DNA from: an uncultured Clostridia bacterium
GTDB lineage: Bacteria > Bacillota > Clostridia > Oscillospirales > Oscillospiraceae
Assembly (NCBI GenBank): GCA_937893605.1
Contig: CALBGG010000075.1
Span: 1 to 15,193, forward strand
DNA: 15,193 bases
Direction of reading: 5' to 3'
Under the pieces are notes generated by a model that worked only from the letters and a program-made list of their open reading frames with translations, searched no databases and was not told the DNA's origin. Made by a program: the position numbers and the translations under genes. Numbering within the stretch: position 1 is the first letter of the stretch; every line of letters starts with the position of its first letter. Positions 6,741 through 13,242 of the stretch are shown piece after piece.

Positions 6741-6870
6741 TGTCAAAAAACCTTTGCTGCGGAGGAAAAATATCCGCGCAGCGGGGGAGTTCGATGGGCA
6801 GCGAGAAAAGGCTCCGCTCGAAATCAGATTATAGCCTTCAAAAATGTCTGAGTTATCAGGCTTTTTGACA
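6741..6870. repeat. MITE-like dispersed intergenic repeat, copy 1
   Basis: A 130-bp non-coding unit bounded by inverted ends TGTCAAAAA (6741-6749) and TTTTTGACA (6862-6870). Its left 51 bp align with 15144-15193 at about 41 of 51 positions with one gap, by my hand count. Both copies contain GCTGC...CCGCGCAGC, which can fold as a hairpin (6756-6782 here). No transposase is present, which fits a small non-autonomous element or a structured intergenic repeat family. Target-site duplications are not evident. Confidence 0.6.
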
Positions 6871-6875
6871 AGCTG

Positions 6876-6907
6876 GAGGACTCCTGTTCATATGAACAGG
6901 AGTCCTC
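6876..6907. repeat. 32-bp perfect palindrome
   Basis: The half-site GAGGACTCCTGTTCAT is followed directly by its exact reverse complement. It lies 20 bp past the stop of the SLH gene and 5 bp outside the MITE-like repeat. In RNA it would form a 14-16 bp hairpin with almost no loop. A true U-tract is missing on both sides; only ATTTTT at 6914-6919 is near on the plus strand. A 3'-end stabilising hairpin or a protein-binding site are both possible. Confidence 0.7.
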
Positions 6908-6927
6908 AACCATATTTTTGCTGTGAT

Positions 6928-9240
6928 TTACAGGACGCTGGTCAGCTGCATGTAGCGATGAACTATTGCCGCCATTTGGCCGCGGGTCGTCGCATCTACA
7001 GGACCGAAGTTGCCGTTGGGATAGCCGGTGATAACGCCGATCGAGCTTGCCCACTGGACTGCGCTGCGCGCCCAGTCGCTGATAGCGGAGGAATCGCCGA
7101 AGATGAGCGAACCGCTGACCGCGGGTGAGCCTGCGTAGCGATAGAGCATAGTGACGATCTCCTGGCGGCTTATAGCTGCGCCGGGAGTGAAGGTCGTTGT
7201 GCTGGTGCCCTTAGTGACACCGGTGTTGTAGGCCCAAACGATGGCGTTATATGCCCAGCTGAAGTTGCTGGCGCCGATATCGGTAAACGGAGGCGTTGCC
7301 AGGCCTTCAACGGACGGTGAGCCCTCCAGACGGTACAGAACGGTGACGAACATTGCGCGGGTCATGCTGGTTTCGGGAGCAAACTTCGTGTCGGAGATGC
7401 CGTTCATGATGTCATGCTGCCAAACGTACTTGATATTGCTGTAGTACCAGTCGGTCTTAGCTACGTCGACGAAGGGGAATGGATCCTCATAGCCACAGAC
7501 AGAGCAGACCTTGTATACCATTTTGTGACCGGTCGCTGGGATAACCTCGGACTTGCTGAGGATCTCGCCGCATTCGCTGCAGTGGCTGCCCTCGGTGCGG
7601 CCTGGCTCGGTGCAGGTAGGCTTGATTGCCGGAGTGTCGATAACCTTGATGTGCTCGTGCGGAGCAGCCGGGGTAACGGTAAGCTTTGCCTCGTCGGTGA
7701 CAAACAGGGTGATGTTCGAGAGAGACTTGATATCTATATTGTAGATCATGCAGGCGAAGGCTCTGCCGTTGTCGTCCGCGGTGGTCTTTGCGATGGTGAG
7801 CGTATCGCTGGTGCTCAGTGCGACCTTCTTGAGTGCTGCAATAAGCTTCATTCCAAGCTCCAGCTTGCTGCCGGAAAGATCGATGCCGCCGAGGTCGATG
7901 CTCTTGACGGTGCTGGGCTCGATCCACAGGTACTTATAGGTTCCCGAGGTGTTTACCTTGACGCTGAAAGCTGCGTCCTTGCCCTCGTCGACGGTCACGT
8001 CATTGGGGCCGGTAACATCAAGCTCGCTGCCGACGAGGCCTGCGATAAGCTTGAGCAGGGTGTAGGCGTCGAGATTTTTCACGATGCCGCTGATATCGAC
8101 GTCGCCGTCGATAAGCGCCTTGATGATCTCGGCAAGCTTGTCGGGATCGAGCTTCTCGAGGATGGATGCAATGGTGTCGTTATCACCGACAAGACCCTTG
8201 ATTACCTCAAGGAGCTTATCCTTGTCCAGACCGTTTACGAGGTCGCCGATGTCAACGTCGCCGTTAATGAGCCCCTTGATGATCTCGATGAGCTGGTCGG
8301 TGGGGATACTGCCGATGTCGATGCTGCCGCCGCCGAGCTGCTCGATGATGGAGGCGATTATTGCGGATATATCTTCATCGGAGAGGTCGGGAAGAAGGCT
8401 GCCGATATCTTCGCCGTTAATGAGACCCTTTATAATCGCAACGAGCTGCTCCGTGGGGATCTTATCGGTTATGCTGCTGTCGCCGCCGATGGAAGCGATG
8501 ACTTCGGCGATTATTGCAGAGAGATCTTCATCTCCGAGCTCGGGAATGAGCTCCTTGAGATCGTCGATATTTATGGTGCCGTCTTTTATAAGATTATTTA
8601 TCACATCGGTAAGCTTGTCCTTATCAAGCTTGCCGAGTATTTCACCGATGCTGCCGGTGTCGCCGCCGGTGATCGTGCCGATGATCTCAGCGATCTGATC
8701 GGGGGTAAGCTCGGGGAGCTTAATGCTGCCGTCACCGCTGACGAGACCCTTGATAGCGGCAACGATATTATCAATACCTTCCTTGTCGATAATGTCGGCT
8801 ATGTCGGGATTGATCTCAGCGATCTTGCTGATTATTTCTTTGATCTGCTCATCTGTCAGACTGCCGAGAATTTCACTTATATCGATATTGCCGCCGCTTG
8901 TTATGACGGTATTGATGATCTCGGTAAGCTCTTCATTGTTCTTTATCTCGGCAAGCTTATCGAGAATAGCTTTTACAGACTCATTGCTTTCACCGAGCTT
9001 TTTGATGATCTGAGCAATCTGATCGGCATTGAGATCTTTAAGAATATCGCTGAGATCGCCGGTGCTGCTGCCGCCGATGATCGTCTTGATCTGAGCGATT
9101 ATTTCATCAATGTTTATGTCCTGGCCGACCGATGTGTCAACATCGGGGGTGTCAGTGCCTTCGTCGGCAATGGCGTAAATGGGCAGCATCGTGAACACGA
9201 GCGCCAGAACCATTACCAAGCTGATAATGCGTTTTTTCAT
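6928..9240 (-). CDS. Secreted surface protein with Ile/Leu-rich tandem repeats, Ig-like segment and three SLH domains
   Basis: This 770-residue protein starts with a signal peptide (MKKRIISLVMVLALVFTMLP, likely cleavage after IYAIA, residue 25). Residues 44-409 hold about 14 tandem units of 22-32 residues with the pattern I/L-x-x-L-D/T/S-x-D/E-x-I/L-x-x-I-I-x-x-L-I-x-G-D, for example LDPDKLAEIIKALIDGDVDI (364-383). Residues 411-523 look Ig-like, with a core Trp439 and Cys497. Residues 528-583 carry two CxxCG pairs around VIPATGHK, a segment common in Bacillota surface proteins. Three SLH domains follow (588-640, 650-704, 712-765) with TRAM, SRQE and TRGQ in place of the TRAE motif; they anchor to pyruvylated wall polymer. 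ATG 9240 is chosen for AAGGAGG (9247-9253) at 6 nt and because the signal peptide begins there. The function of the repeat part is unknown: adhesion or a structural surface role is possible. Confidence 0.88.
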   Translation of the reverse strand: MKKRIISLVMVLALVFTMLPIYAIADEGTDTPDVDTSVGQDINIDEIIAQIKTIIGGSSTGDLSDILKDLNADQIAQIIKKLGESNESVKAILDKLAEIKNNEELTEIINTVITSGGNIDISEILGSLTDEQIKEIISKIAEINPDIADIIDKEGIDNIVAAIKGLVSGDGSIKLPELTPDQIAEIIGTITGGDTGSIGEILGKLDKDKLTDVINNLIKDGTINIDDLKELIPELGDEDLSAIIAEVIASIGGDSSITDKIPTEQLVAIIKGLINGEDIGSLLPDLSDEDISAIIASIIEQLGGGSIDIGSIPTDQLIEIIKGLINGDVDIGDLVNGLDKDKLLEVIKGLVGDNDTIASILEKLDPDKLAEIIKALIDGDVDISGIVKNLDAYTLLKLIAGLVGSELDVTGPNDVTVDEGKDAAFSVKVNTSGTYKYLWIEPSTVKSIDLGGIDLSGSKLELGMKLIAALKKVALSTSDTLTIAKTTADDNGRAFACMIYNIDIKSLSNITLFVTDEAKLTVTPAAPHEHIKVIDTPAIKPTCTEPGRTEGSHCSECGEILSKSEVIPATGHKMVYKVCSVCGYEDPFPFVDVAKTDWYYSNIKYVWQHDIMNGISDTKFAPETSMTRAMFVTVLYRLEGSPSVEGLATPPFTDIGASNFSWAYNAIVWAYNTGVTKGTSTTTFTPGAAISRQEIVTMLYRYAGSPAVSGSLIFGDSSAISDWARSAVQWASSIGVITGYPNGNFGPVDATTRGQMAAIVHRYMQLTSVL
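8017..9111 (-). repeat. Coding tandem repeats of the SLH protein
   Basis: This DNA encodes residues 44-408 of the surface protein. Units mostly span 26 residues. The two blocks at residues 235-285 (8386-8538) and 286-337 (8230-8382) are clearly a later duplication of about 51 residues: GDEDLSAIIAEVI vs SDEDISAIIASII, and PTEQLVAIIKGLINGEDIG vs PTDQLIEIIKGLINGDVDIG. The repeat bias also keeps the opposite strand open over most of its length. Confidence 0.8.
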
Positions 9241-9258
9241 TATGTTCCTCCTTGCTCC

Positions 9259-9290
9259 ATTGACAGAAGTCACGGTGTCAATATGTCAAC
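9259..9290. promoter_or_regulatory. Inverted and direct TGTCAA repeats in the SLH gene leader
   Basis: ATTGACA (9259-9265) and TGTCAAT (9276-9282) form a 7-bp inverted repeat with a 10-bp gap, and a further TGTCAA lies at 9285-9290. They sit between the -10 and the ribosome site, a good position for a repressor site or a small leader hairpin. The binder is unknown; the neighbouring TetR is one candidate. Confidence 0.35.
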
Positions 9291-9294
9291 AAAT

Positions 9295-9323
9295 ATTATA
9301 CAGAATTATTACAGCACTTGCAA
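9295..9323 (-). promoter_or_regulatory. Promoter of the SLH surface-protein gene
   Basis: On the minus strand: -35 TTGCAA (9318-9323), 17-bp spacer, -10 TATAAT (9295-9300, perfect). The expected leader is about 48 nt. This is one of the best promoter matches in the window, fitting an abundant surface protein. Confidence 0.7.
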
Positions 9324-9416
9324 CGGTATTCATACAAAAAGTTTAAAAACGGCAAAATGACCAGTTATTTAAGATGATAATTGTGCATAATTTGTGCTCT
9401 CGTTACGATTATACAA

Positions 9417-10013
9417 TTATGTCCTTGTCGTTTTCCGACGAAACTCGGGCGGAACGTCGTATAGAGTCTCATGCTCGCTTATCGCGACCTTACGCAGATC
9501 GAAGCTGCCGCCCGTGAGGCACCATTCGTAGGCCGCGCCGATGGCGATGCGGATGCCCAGAGCGACTATGTCCTCTGGGCTGTTATTGTTGCGAATAAGC
9601 CCCTGACGCTGGCAGCTTGCTATGAGAAGGGCAAACCACTCGTTGAAGGAATTATACAGCCCGAAAAGCCCCACAGGCTTTTGCAGCTCCAGTGAGAGCA
9701 GCGCTCCCGTGAGCTCCGGGCCGAAGTCCATGGCGAGGCTGAGATAGCGGTCGTACAGAGCCCAAATGCGGTCAAGGTCGTTCTCTGCGCTCAAAAACTC
9801 GGTGACCATAGACTGCTGATTGCCCTTTAAGCTGCGTAAGATATGCGTTATTATCTCGTCCTTGCCGGAAAAGATGCTGTAAAATGACGAGCGGGGCACG
9901 TTCGCCGCACGGCAGATATCGCTTACCGAAACGGCGGCATAGCCCTGCGTTTTGAAAAGCTCCAGGGCGGCTGCGACTATGGCATCGGTGTTCTTTGAAC
10001 TTAAGATCGACAT
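9417..10013 (-). CDS. TetR/AcrR family transcriptional regulator
   Basis: This 198-residue protein has the normal TetR length. The N-terminal DNA-binding domain runs ILSSKNTDAIVAAALELFKT (3-22) then the helix-turn-helix VSVSDICRAANVPRSSFYSI (28-47) and FSGKDEIITHIL. The rest is an all-helical ligand and dimer domain that cannot be matched to a ligand. The start is ATG 10013, which has AGGTGA 4-5 nt upstream; an in-frame ATG five codons earlier overlaps that site. The gene diverges from the flavin reductase operon across 222 bp, the standard arrangement for a TetR that represses itself and the neighbouring operon, released by a substrate or product. It may also affect the SLH gene downstream on the same strand, although that gene has its own promoter. 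Confidence 0.85.
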   Translation of the reverse strand: MSILSSKNTDAIVAAALELFKTQGYAAVSVSDICRAANVPRSSFYSIFSGKDEIITHILRSLKGNQQSMVTEFLSAENDLDRIWALYDRYLSLAMDFGPELTGALLSLELQKPVGLFGLYNSFNEWFALLIASCQRQGLIRNNNSPEDIVALGIRIAIGAAYEWCLTGGSFDLRKVAISEHETLYDVPPEFRRKTTRT

Positions 10014-10030
10014 TTGCTCACCTTTCATAC

Positions 10031-10055
10031 ATGTGTCCAAATATATTATACACAT
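10031..10055. promoter_or_regulatory. Candidate TetR operator over its own -10
   Basis: ATGTGT (10031-10036) and ACACAT (10050-10055) form an inverted repeat with a 13-bp gap enclosing most of a minus-strand -10 TATAAT (10045-10050). A minus-strand TTGACA (10075-10080) is too far (24 bp) to be its -35, so the promoter assignment is partial. Autorepression is inferred from position only. Confidence 0.35.
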
Positions 10056-10113
10056 TAACATATGACGTCGGGATTGTCAAACAGATATCCGTATCGGTCG
10101 TCAGAAATGCCCA

Positions 10114-10126
10114 CCCCAAATTGGGG
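10114..10126. repeat. Short palindrome between the divergent genes
   Basis: CCCCAA-A-TTGGGG, a GC-capped 6-bp inverted repeat around one base. It lies upstream of the flavin reductase promoter and may be an operator half of the divergent region. The rest of 10014-10235 shows only promoter elements. Confidence 0.35.
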
Positions 10127-10151
10127 AAAACATAGAATTATCAAGGCTTTC

Positions 10152-10181
10152 TTGACTTCGAAGGCATTGTGATTTTATTAT
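10152..10181 (+). promoter_or_regulatory. Promoter of the flavin reductase operon
   Basis: -35 TTGACT (10152-10157), 18-bp spacer, -10 TATTAT (10176-10181). Both hexamers match the consensus at 5 of 6 positions. It points to the gene starting at 10236, which has AAAGGAGAGAAGG just before its ATG. Confidence 0.55.
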
Positions 10182-10235
10182 CTTAATAGAATGAACAAAA
10201 TAACTGAATTTGTGCGATAAAAGGAGAGAAGGACA

Positions 10236-12317
10236 ATGAGCTATGAAATGCTGCTGTCGCCGATGAAGATCGGCACGATGACGGTGAAAAACCGCACGGT
10301 CATGACCGCCGCGGAGGTGAGCATGGGACAGACAAACGGTAAACCGACCGAGATGCTCATGGATTATTTCGAGGAGAGAGCGAAAGGCGGGGTAGGTCTG
10401 ATAATGCCGGGTGTTACAAGAGTAAACGATACTCGCGGCACTTTTTCGTTTACGCAGCTTGCCATGAGCCATGATTACCACATTGCGCCCATGCACGAGT
10501 TTGCCGAGCGCATACATCGCCACGGAGCCAAGCTCTGTATTCAGCTGCACCATCCTGGTCGCCAGGGATATGGGAGCGCTTTGAACAGTCTGCCGCTGGT
10601 CATTCCCATCACTAACAGAAAACCGGAATTTGCAAAGGTAATGTTTAAGGCAGCTCCTGTGCTTATGAACCTTGAGTTCAATTATAAAATATCACAGTCG
10701 GTTCAGGCTCCGTCAAAGGTCGAGTGCAGCTATCACGGCGGTTCGAGAATGCACGCAATGAGCAGGCGGGAAATAAAAAAGCTTCAACAGGACTTTATAG
10801 ATGCCGCCGAGAGGTGCAAAAAAGCCGGAGTGGATGCCGTCGAGCTGCACGGCGGCCACGGCTATCTGATCCAGCAGTTTTTATCTCCCAACACAAACAA
10901 GCGAACCGACGAATACGGCGGCAGCTTTGAAAACCGTATGCGCTTTGTTGCCGAGATAATCGACGGCATACGCGACCGCTGCGGGAAAGACTATCCGCTT
11001 ATCGTGCGCCTGACGGCCGACGAAATGTATGACCGTATAGGCTTCCCCGGCAAGGGCTACGATATCGAGACGGGAAAGCGCATCGCCATGCGCCTCGAGG
11101 AGCTCGGAGTTGACGCGATAAACGTCACCAGCGCCTGCTATGACGCATTCAACTACTGGGCAGAGCCTACATCATTTAAAGAAGGCTGGCGTGCATACCT
11201 TGCGAAAGAGATTAAAAGCGTCGTTAGCGTTCCCGTTATTGCAGCCAATGTCATACGTTCCCCCGAGCAGGCTGAACGCCAGATTAAAGACGGTTACCAG
11301 GACTTTATGGGTTCGGCTCGCTGCTTTATCTGCGATCCTCATTGGGTGAAAAAAGTGGAAGAGGGCAGAGTAAGTGAGATAAGACGGTGCATAGGCTGCT
11401 GCAACTGTTTGTTTAAGCTTATGGAAAACGGTCCGAAGGGAGAACCTACATATTGTGCCCTCAATATGTCCGTCGGCAGGGAAAAGGCATATTTTAACCA
11501 GCCGCGTGACGGCGAGGGAAGAAAGGTCATAGTTGTCGGAGCGGGGCCTGCAGGCCTTACCGCCGCGCAGACGCTCGCACGCCGCGGCTTTGACGTGACC
11601 GTTTACGAAAAAGCCGAAAAGCCGGGCGGTCAGGTCATATCCGCCGCGGCCTGCCACCTGAAGGATAAGCTCTACTGGTGCATCGAGGATCTTATGACAA
11701 ACGCACAGAAAGACGGTGCAAAAATCGAGCTCGGCACGGAGAAAAGCGCACGGGAGATAGCCGAAGAAAAGCCCTTTGCCGTCATCGTTGCGACGGGAGG
11801 CACACCGCTGCGCCCGAAGTCGATTCCGGGTATCGACGGCGAAAACGTCTGCCTTGCGACGGATATCATAAACGGAGAAAAGAAAATAGAAAACAAGCGC
11901 GTCGTGGTCGTAGGCTCGGGCATAACCGGCCTTGAGGTCACGGAGTTTTTGAACGACTCCGGCTGCGAGGTGACGGTAATCGAAATGGCGCCCGAGACAG
12001 CGCCCGGAGCGTGGTTCCAGCTCGTTGACGATGAGCTGGAGCGCATAAAGCCCTTCGGAACAAAATTTATGGTTTCGACAAAGCTTATCGGCATAGAGAA
12101 CGGCAGAGTGCTCACGGAGGACGCAAAGACAGGCGCAAAGGGCAGCGTTCCGGCAGATGCCGTCGTTCTCTCACTCGGCGTAAGGCCTGTAAACGGACTC
12201 CTCGGAGAGCTCAGGGAGCTTGGAGTGAACGCTGTCACGGTAGGCGACGCGAGCGCGAGCGGCACGATAGCCGACGCGTGCCACAGCGCGTTTGACGCGG
12301 CAATGAATATAAAATGA
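10236..12317 (+). CDS. FMN/4Fe-4S/FAD ene-reductase (FadH / 2-enoate reductase / BaiCD-type)
   Basis: This 693-residue protein has the full layout of 2,4-dienoyl-CoA reductase and 2-enoate reductase: an old-yellow-enzyme FMN barrel (1 to about 370), a 4Fe-4S site, and an FAD/NAD(P)H domain (428-693). Visible motifs are LHHPGRQG (104-111), ELHGGHGYLIQQFLSPNTN (203-221), RTDEYGGSFENR (223-234), the cluster ligands CIGCCNC (385-391) plus Cys407, the FAD site VVGAGPAGLTAAQ (433-445), the NAD site VVVVGSGITGLEVTE (556-570), and GDASASGTIADACHSAFDAA (670-689). It reduces an activated C=C bond of an unknown substrate. The cluster motif has two residues between its second and third cysteine where family members usually have three, plus an adjacent Cys389. 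Residues 115-158 form an extra, partly hydrophobic loop compared with FadH. It is the first gene of an operon with the SDR. Confidence 0.88.
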   Translation: MSYEMLLSPMKIGTMTVKNRTVMTAAEVSMGQTNGKPTEMLMDYFEERAKGGVGLIMPGVTRVNDTRGTFSFTQLAMSHDYHIAPMHEFAERIHRHGAKLCIQLHHPGRQGYGSALNSLPLVIPITNRKPEFAKVMFKAAPVLMNLEFNYKISQSVQAPSKVECSYHGGSRMHAMSRREIKKLQQDFIDAAERCKKAGVDAVELHGGHGYLIQQFLSPNTNKRTDEYGGSFENRMRFVAEIIDGIRDRCGKDYPLIVRLTADEMYDRIGFPGKGYDIETGKRIAMRLEELGVDAINVTSACYDAFNYWAEPTSFKEGWRAYLAKEIKSVVSVPVIAANVIRSPEQAERQIKDGYQDFMGSARCFICDPHWVKKVEEGRVSEIRRCIGCCNCLFKLMENGPKGEPTYCALNMSVGREKAYFNQPRDGEGRKVIVVGAGPAGLTAAQTLARRGFDVTVYEKAEKPGGQVISAAACHLKDKLYWCIEDLMTNAQKDGAKIELGTEKSAREIAEEKPFAVIVATGGTPLRPKSIPGIDGENVCLATDIINGEKKIENKRVVVVGSGITGLEVTEFLNDSGCEVTVIEMAPETAPGAWFQLVDDELERIKPFGTKFMVSTKLIGIENGRVLTEDAKTGAKGSVPADAVVLSLGVRPVNGLLGELRELGVNAVTVGDASASGTIADACHSAFDAAMNIK

Positions 12318-12329
12318 GGAGAAGCTGAC

Positions 12330-13112
12330 ATGATTGAAAATAAAAAGATCGTACTCACCGGCGCGTCGAGCGGCATAGGCCTTGAGGTTCTCAAAATACT
12401 GGCCAAGGGCAAGGGAAATATCATTCTGGCCGTTTCGCGCCACGCGAAGGAACGGCTTTTCGACTTCGGGTCGAACGTTATCCCCGTTAACATAGACTGC
12501 AGCAGCAGGGAGGGCATAGATAAACTCTTTTCTGTCGCCGAGGCTGCCTTCGGCAAGATAGATATCTTCTACGCAAACGCGGGCTTTCCGTACTATGAGT
12601 CCTATGACTACGCCGATTGGGACAGGGTAAAGAAAATGTTCGATACCAACACTATCTCGCCGATATATACATATTCAAAATATCTCAGGCATTTAAACGG
12701 CAGAGAAGGCCACCTTGCGTTCACAATAAGCGCCATCGGCCAGATGGCCATGCCGGGTTACGCGATATACAGCGCGTCAAAGTTCGGCCTTGAGGGCTTC
12801 CAGCAGGCGATACGCCTTGAAAAACCGGACAACATGAAGTTTACCTGCCTTTATCCCGTGGCGACGGACACGAACTTCTTCAAGGTCGCCGCCGACGGCG
12901 TGCAGTTTGAAAAGCCCTTCCCGGTGCAGAGCCCCACGACAGTCGCTAAAAAAATGGTGCGCGGCATCGAAAAAGGAAAAAAGAGCGTCTCTCCCTGTCC
13001 GCTGTTTGCCATCGGCAAGGCGCTGATGACCGTGTTTCCCTTTGTCCGCACGATCTATTGGAAGCTTGAGCTTAAAAAGCTCAAAAGATTTCTAAAGAAA
13101 ATAGGAAAGTAG
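12330..13112 (+). CDS. Short-chain dehydrogenase/reductase with hydrophobic basic C-terminus
   Basis: This 260-residue protein is a classical SDR: nucleotide-binding TGASSGIG (10-17), YANAG (81-85), Asn107, Ser134 (ISAIGQ) and the catalytic YSASK (Tyr147, Lys151). It interconverts a hydroxyl and a ketone with NAD(P)H. The cofactor is probably NADP(H) or NAD(H), not settled: the second strand reads ILAVSRHAKERL. The tail from about 224 (LFAIGKALMTVFPFVRTIYW, then a lysine-rich helix to the end) looks like a membrane-associating amphipathic helix, often seen in SDRs acting on lipid or steroid-like substrates. The start is ATG 12330 with TGAGGAG overlapping the previous stop, 8 nt upstream, so it is coupled to the ene-reductase. 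The pair suits sequential keto and ene chemistry on one substrate. Confidence 0.88.
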   Translation: MIENKKIVLTGASSGIGLEVLKILAKGKGNIILAVSRHAKERLFDFGSNVIPVNIDCSSREGIDKLFSVAEAAFGKIDIFYANAGFPYYESYDYADWDRVKKMFDTNTISPIYTYSKYLRHLNGREGHLAFTISAIGQMAMPGYAIYSASKFGLEGFQQAIRLEKPDNMKFTCLYPVATDTNFFKVAADGVQFEKPFPVQSPTTVAKKMVRGIEKGKKSVSPCPLFAIGKALMTVFPFVRTIYWKLELKKLKRFLKKIGK

Positions 13113-13121
13113 CAGATAAGA

Positions 13122-13153
13122 CGCCGCCGGTTATGGTTTCATAACCGGCGGCG
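13122..13153. terminator. Strong hairpin between the SDR and ferredoxin genes, no U-tract
   Basis: A 14-bp perfect stem, 13122-13135 (CGCCGCCGGTTATG) with 13140-13153, around loop GTTT. No U-run follows on either strand (CTATCATAGC on plus). It starts 9 nt after the SDR stop. It may be an imperfect terminator, or an RNA-stabilising or processing hairpin that sets different levels for the upstream and downstream genes. Confidence 0.5.
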
Positions 13154-13242
13154 CTATCATAGCATACAAAACAAAGTATTGGAAATTGCGGAGGCTTCGT
13201 GCTAAGGTTTTATCAGATCGAAAACACAGGGAGGTAAAAACC

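Noticed and set aside
6644..6868. A 74-codon plus-strand frame with a good AGGAG site before ATG 6644
   Set aside because: It runs through two hairpins and the MITE-like repeat, has no recognisable domain, and its composition (Arg/Ser/Cys-rich) looks like translated non-coding repeat DNA.
6741..6870. CRISPR-like or IS element interpretation of the repeat
   Set aside because: There are only two partial copies 8 kb apart, no regular spacers and no transposase frame; it fits a small non-autonomous intergenic repeat.
7414..9360. A 648-codon open frame on the plus strand, opposite the SLH surface protein
   Set aside because: It has no ribosome site, lies wholly antisense to a gene with signal peptide, SLH domains, promoter and Shine-Dalgarno, and its repetitive composition mirrors the repeat codons of that gene.
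11672..12556. Minus-strand 294-codon frame across the ene-reductase/SDR junction
   Set aside because: It spans two well-supported genes in antisense, is Ser/Pro/Phe-rich and has no ribosome site.
13186..13242. Upstream start for the ferredoxin gene at 13186
   Set aside because: The added 19 residues lack any family feature, and the GGGAGG site is correctly placed only for ATG 13243.
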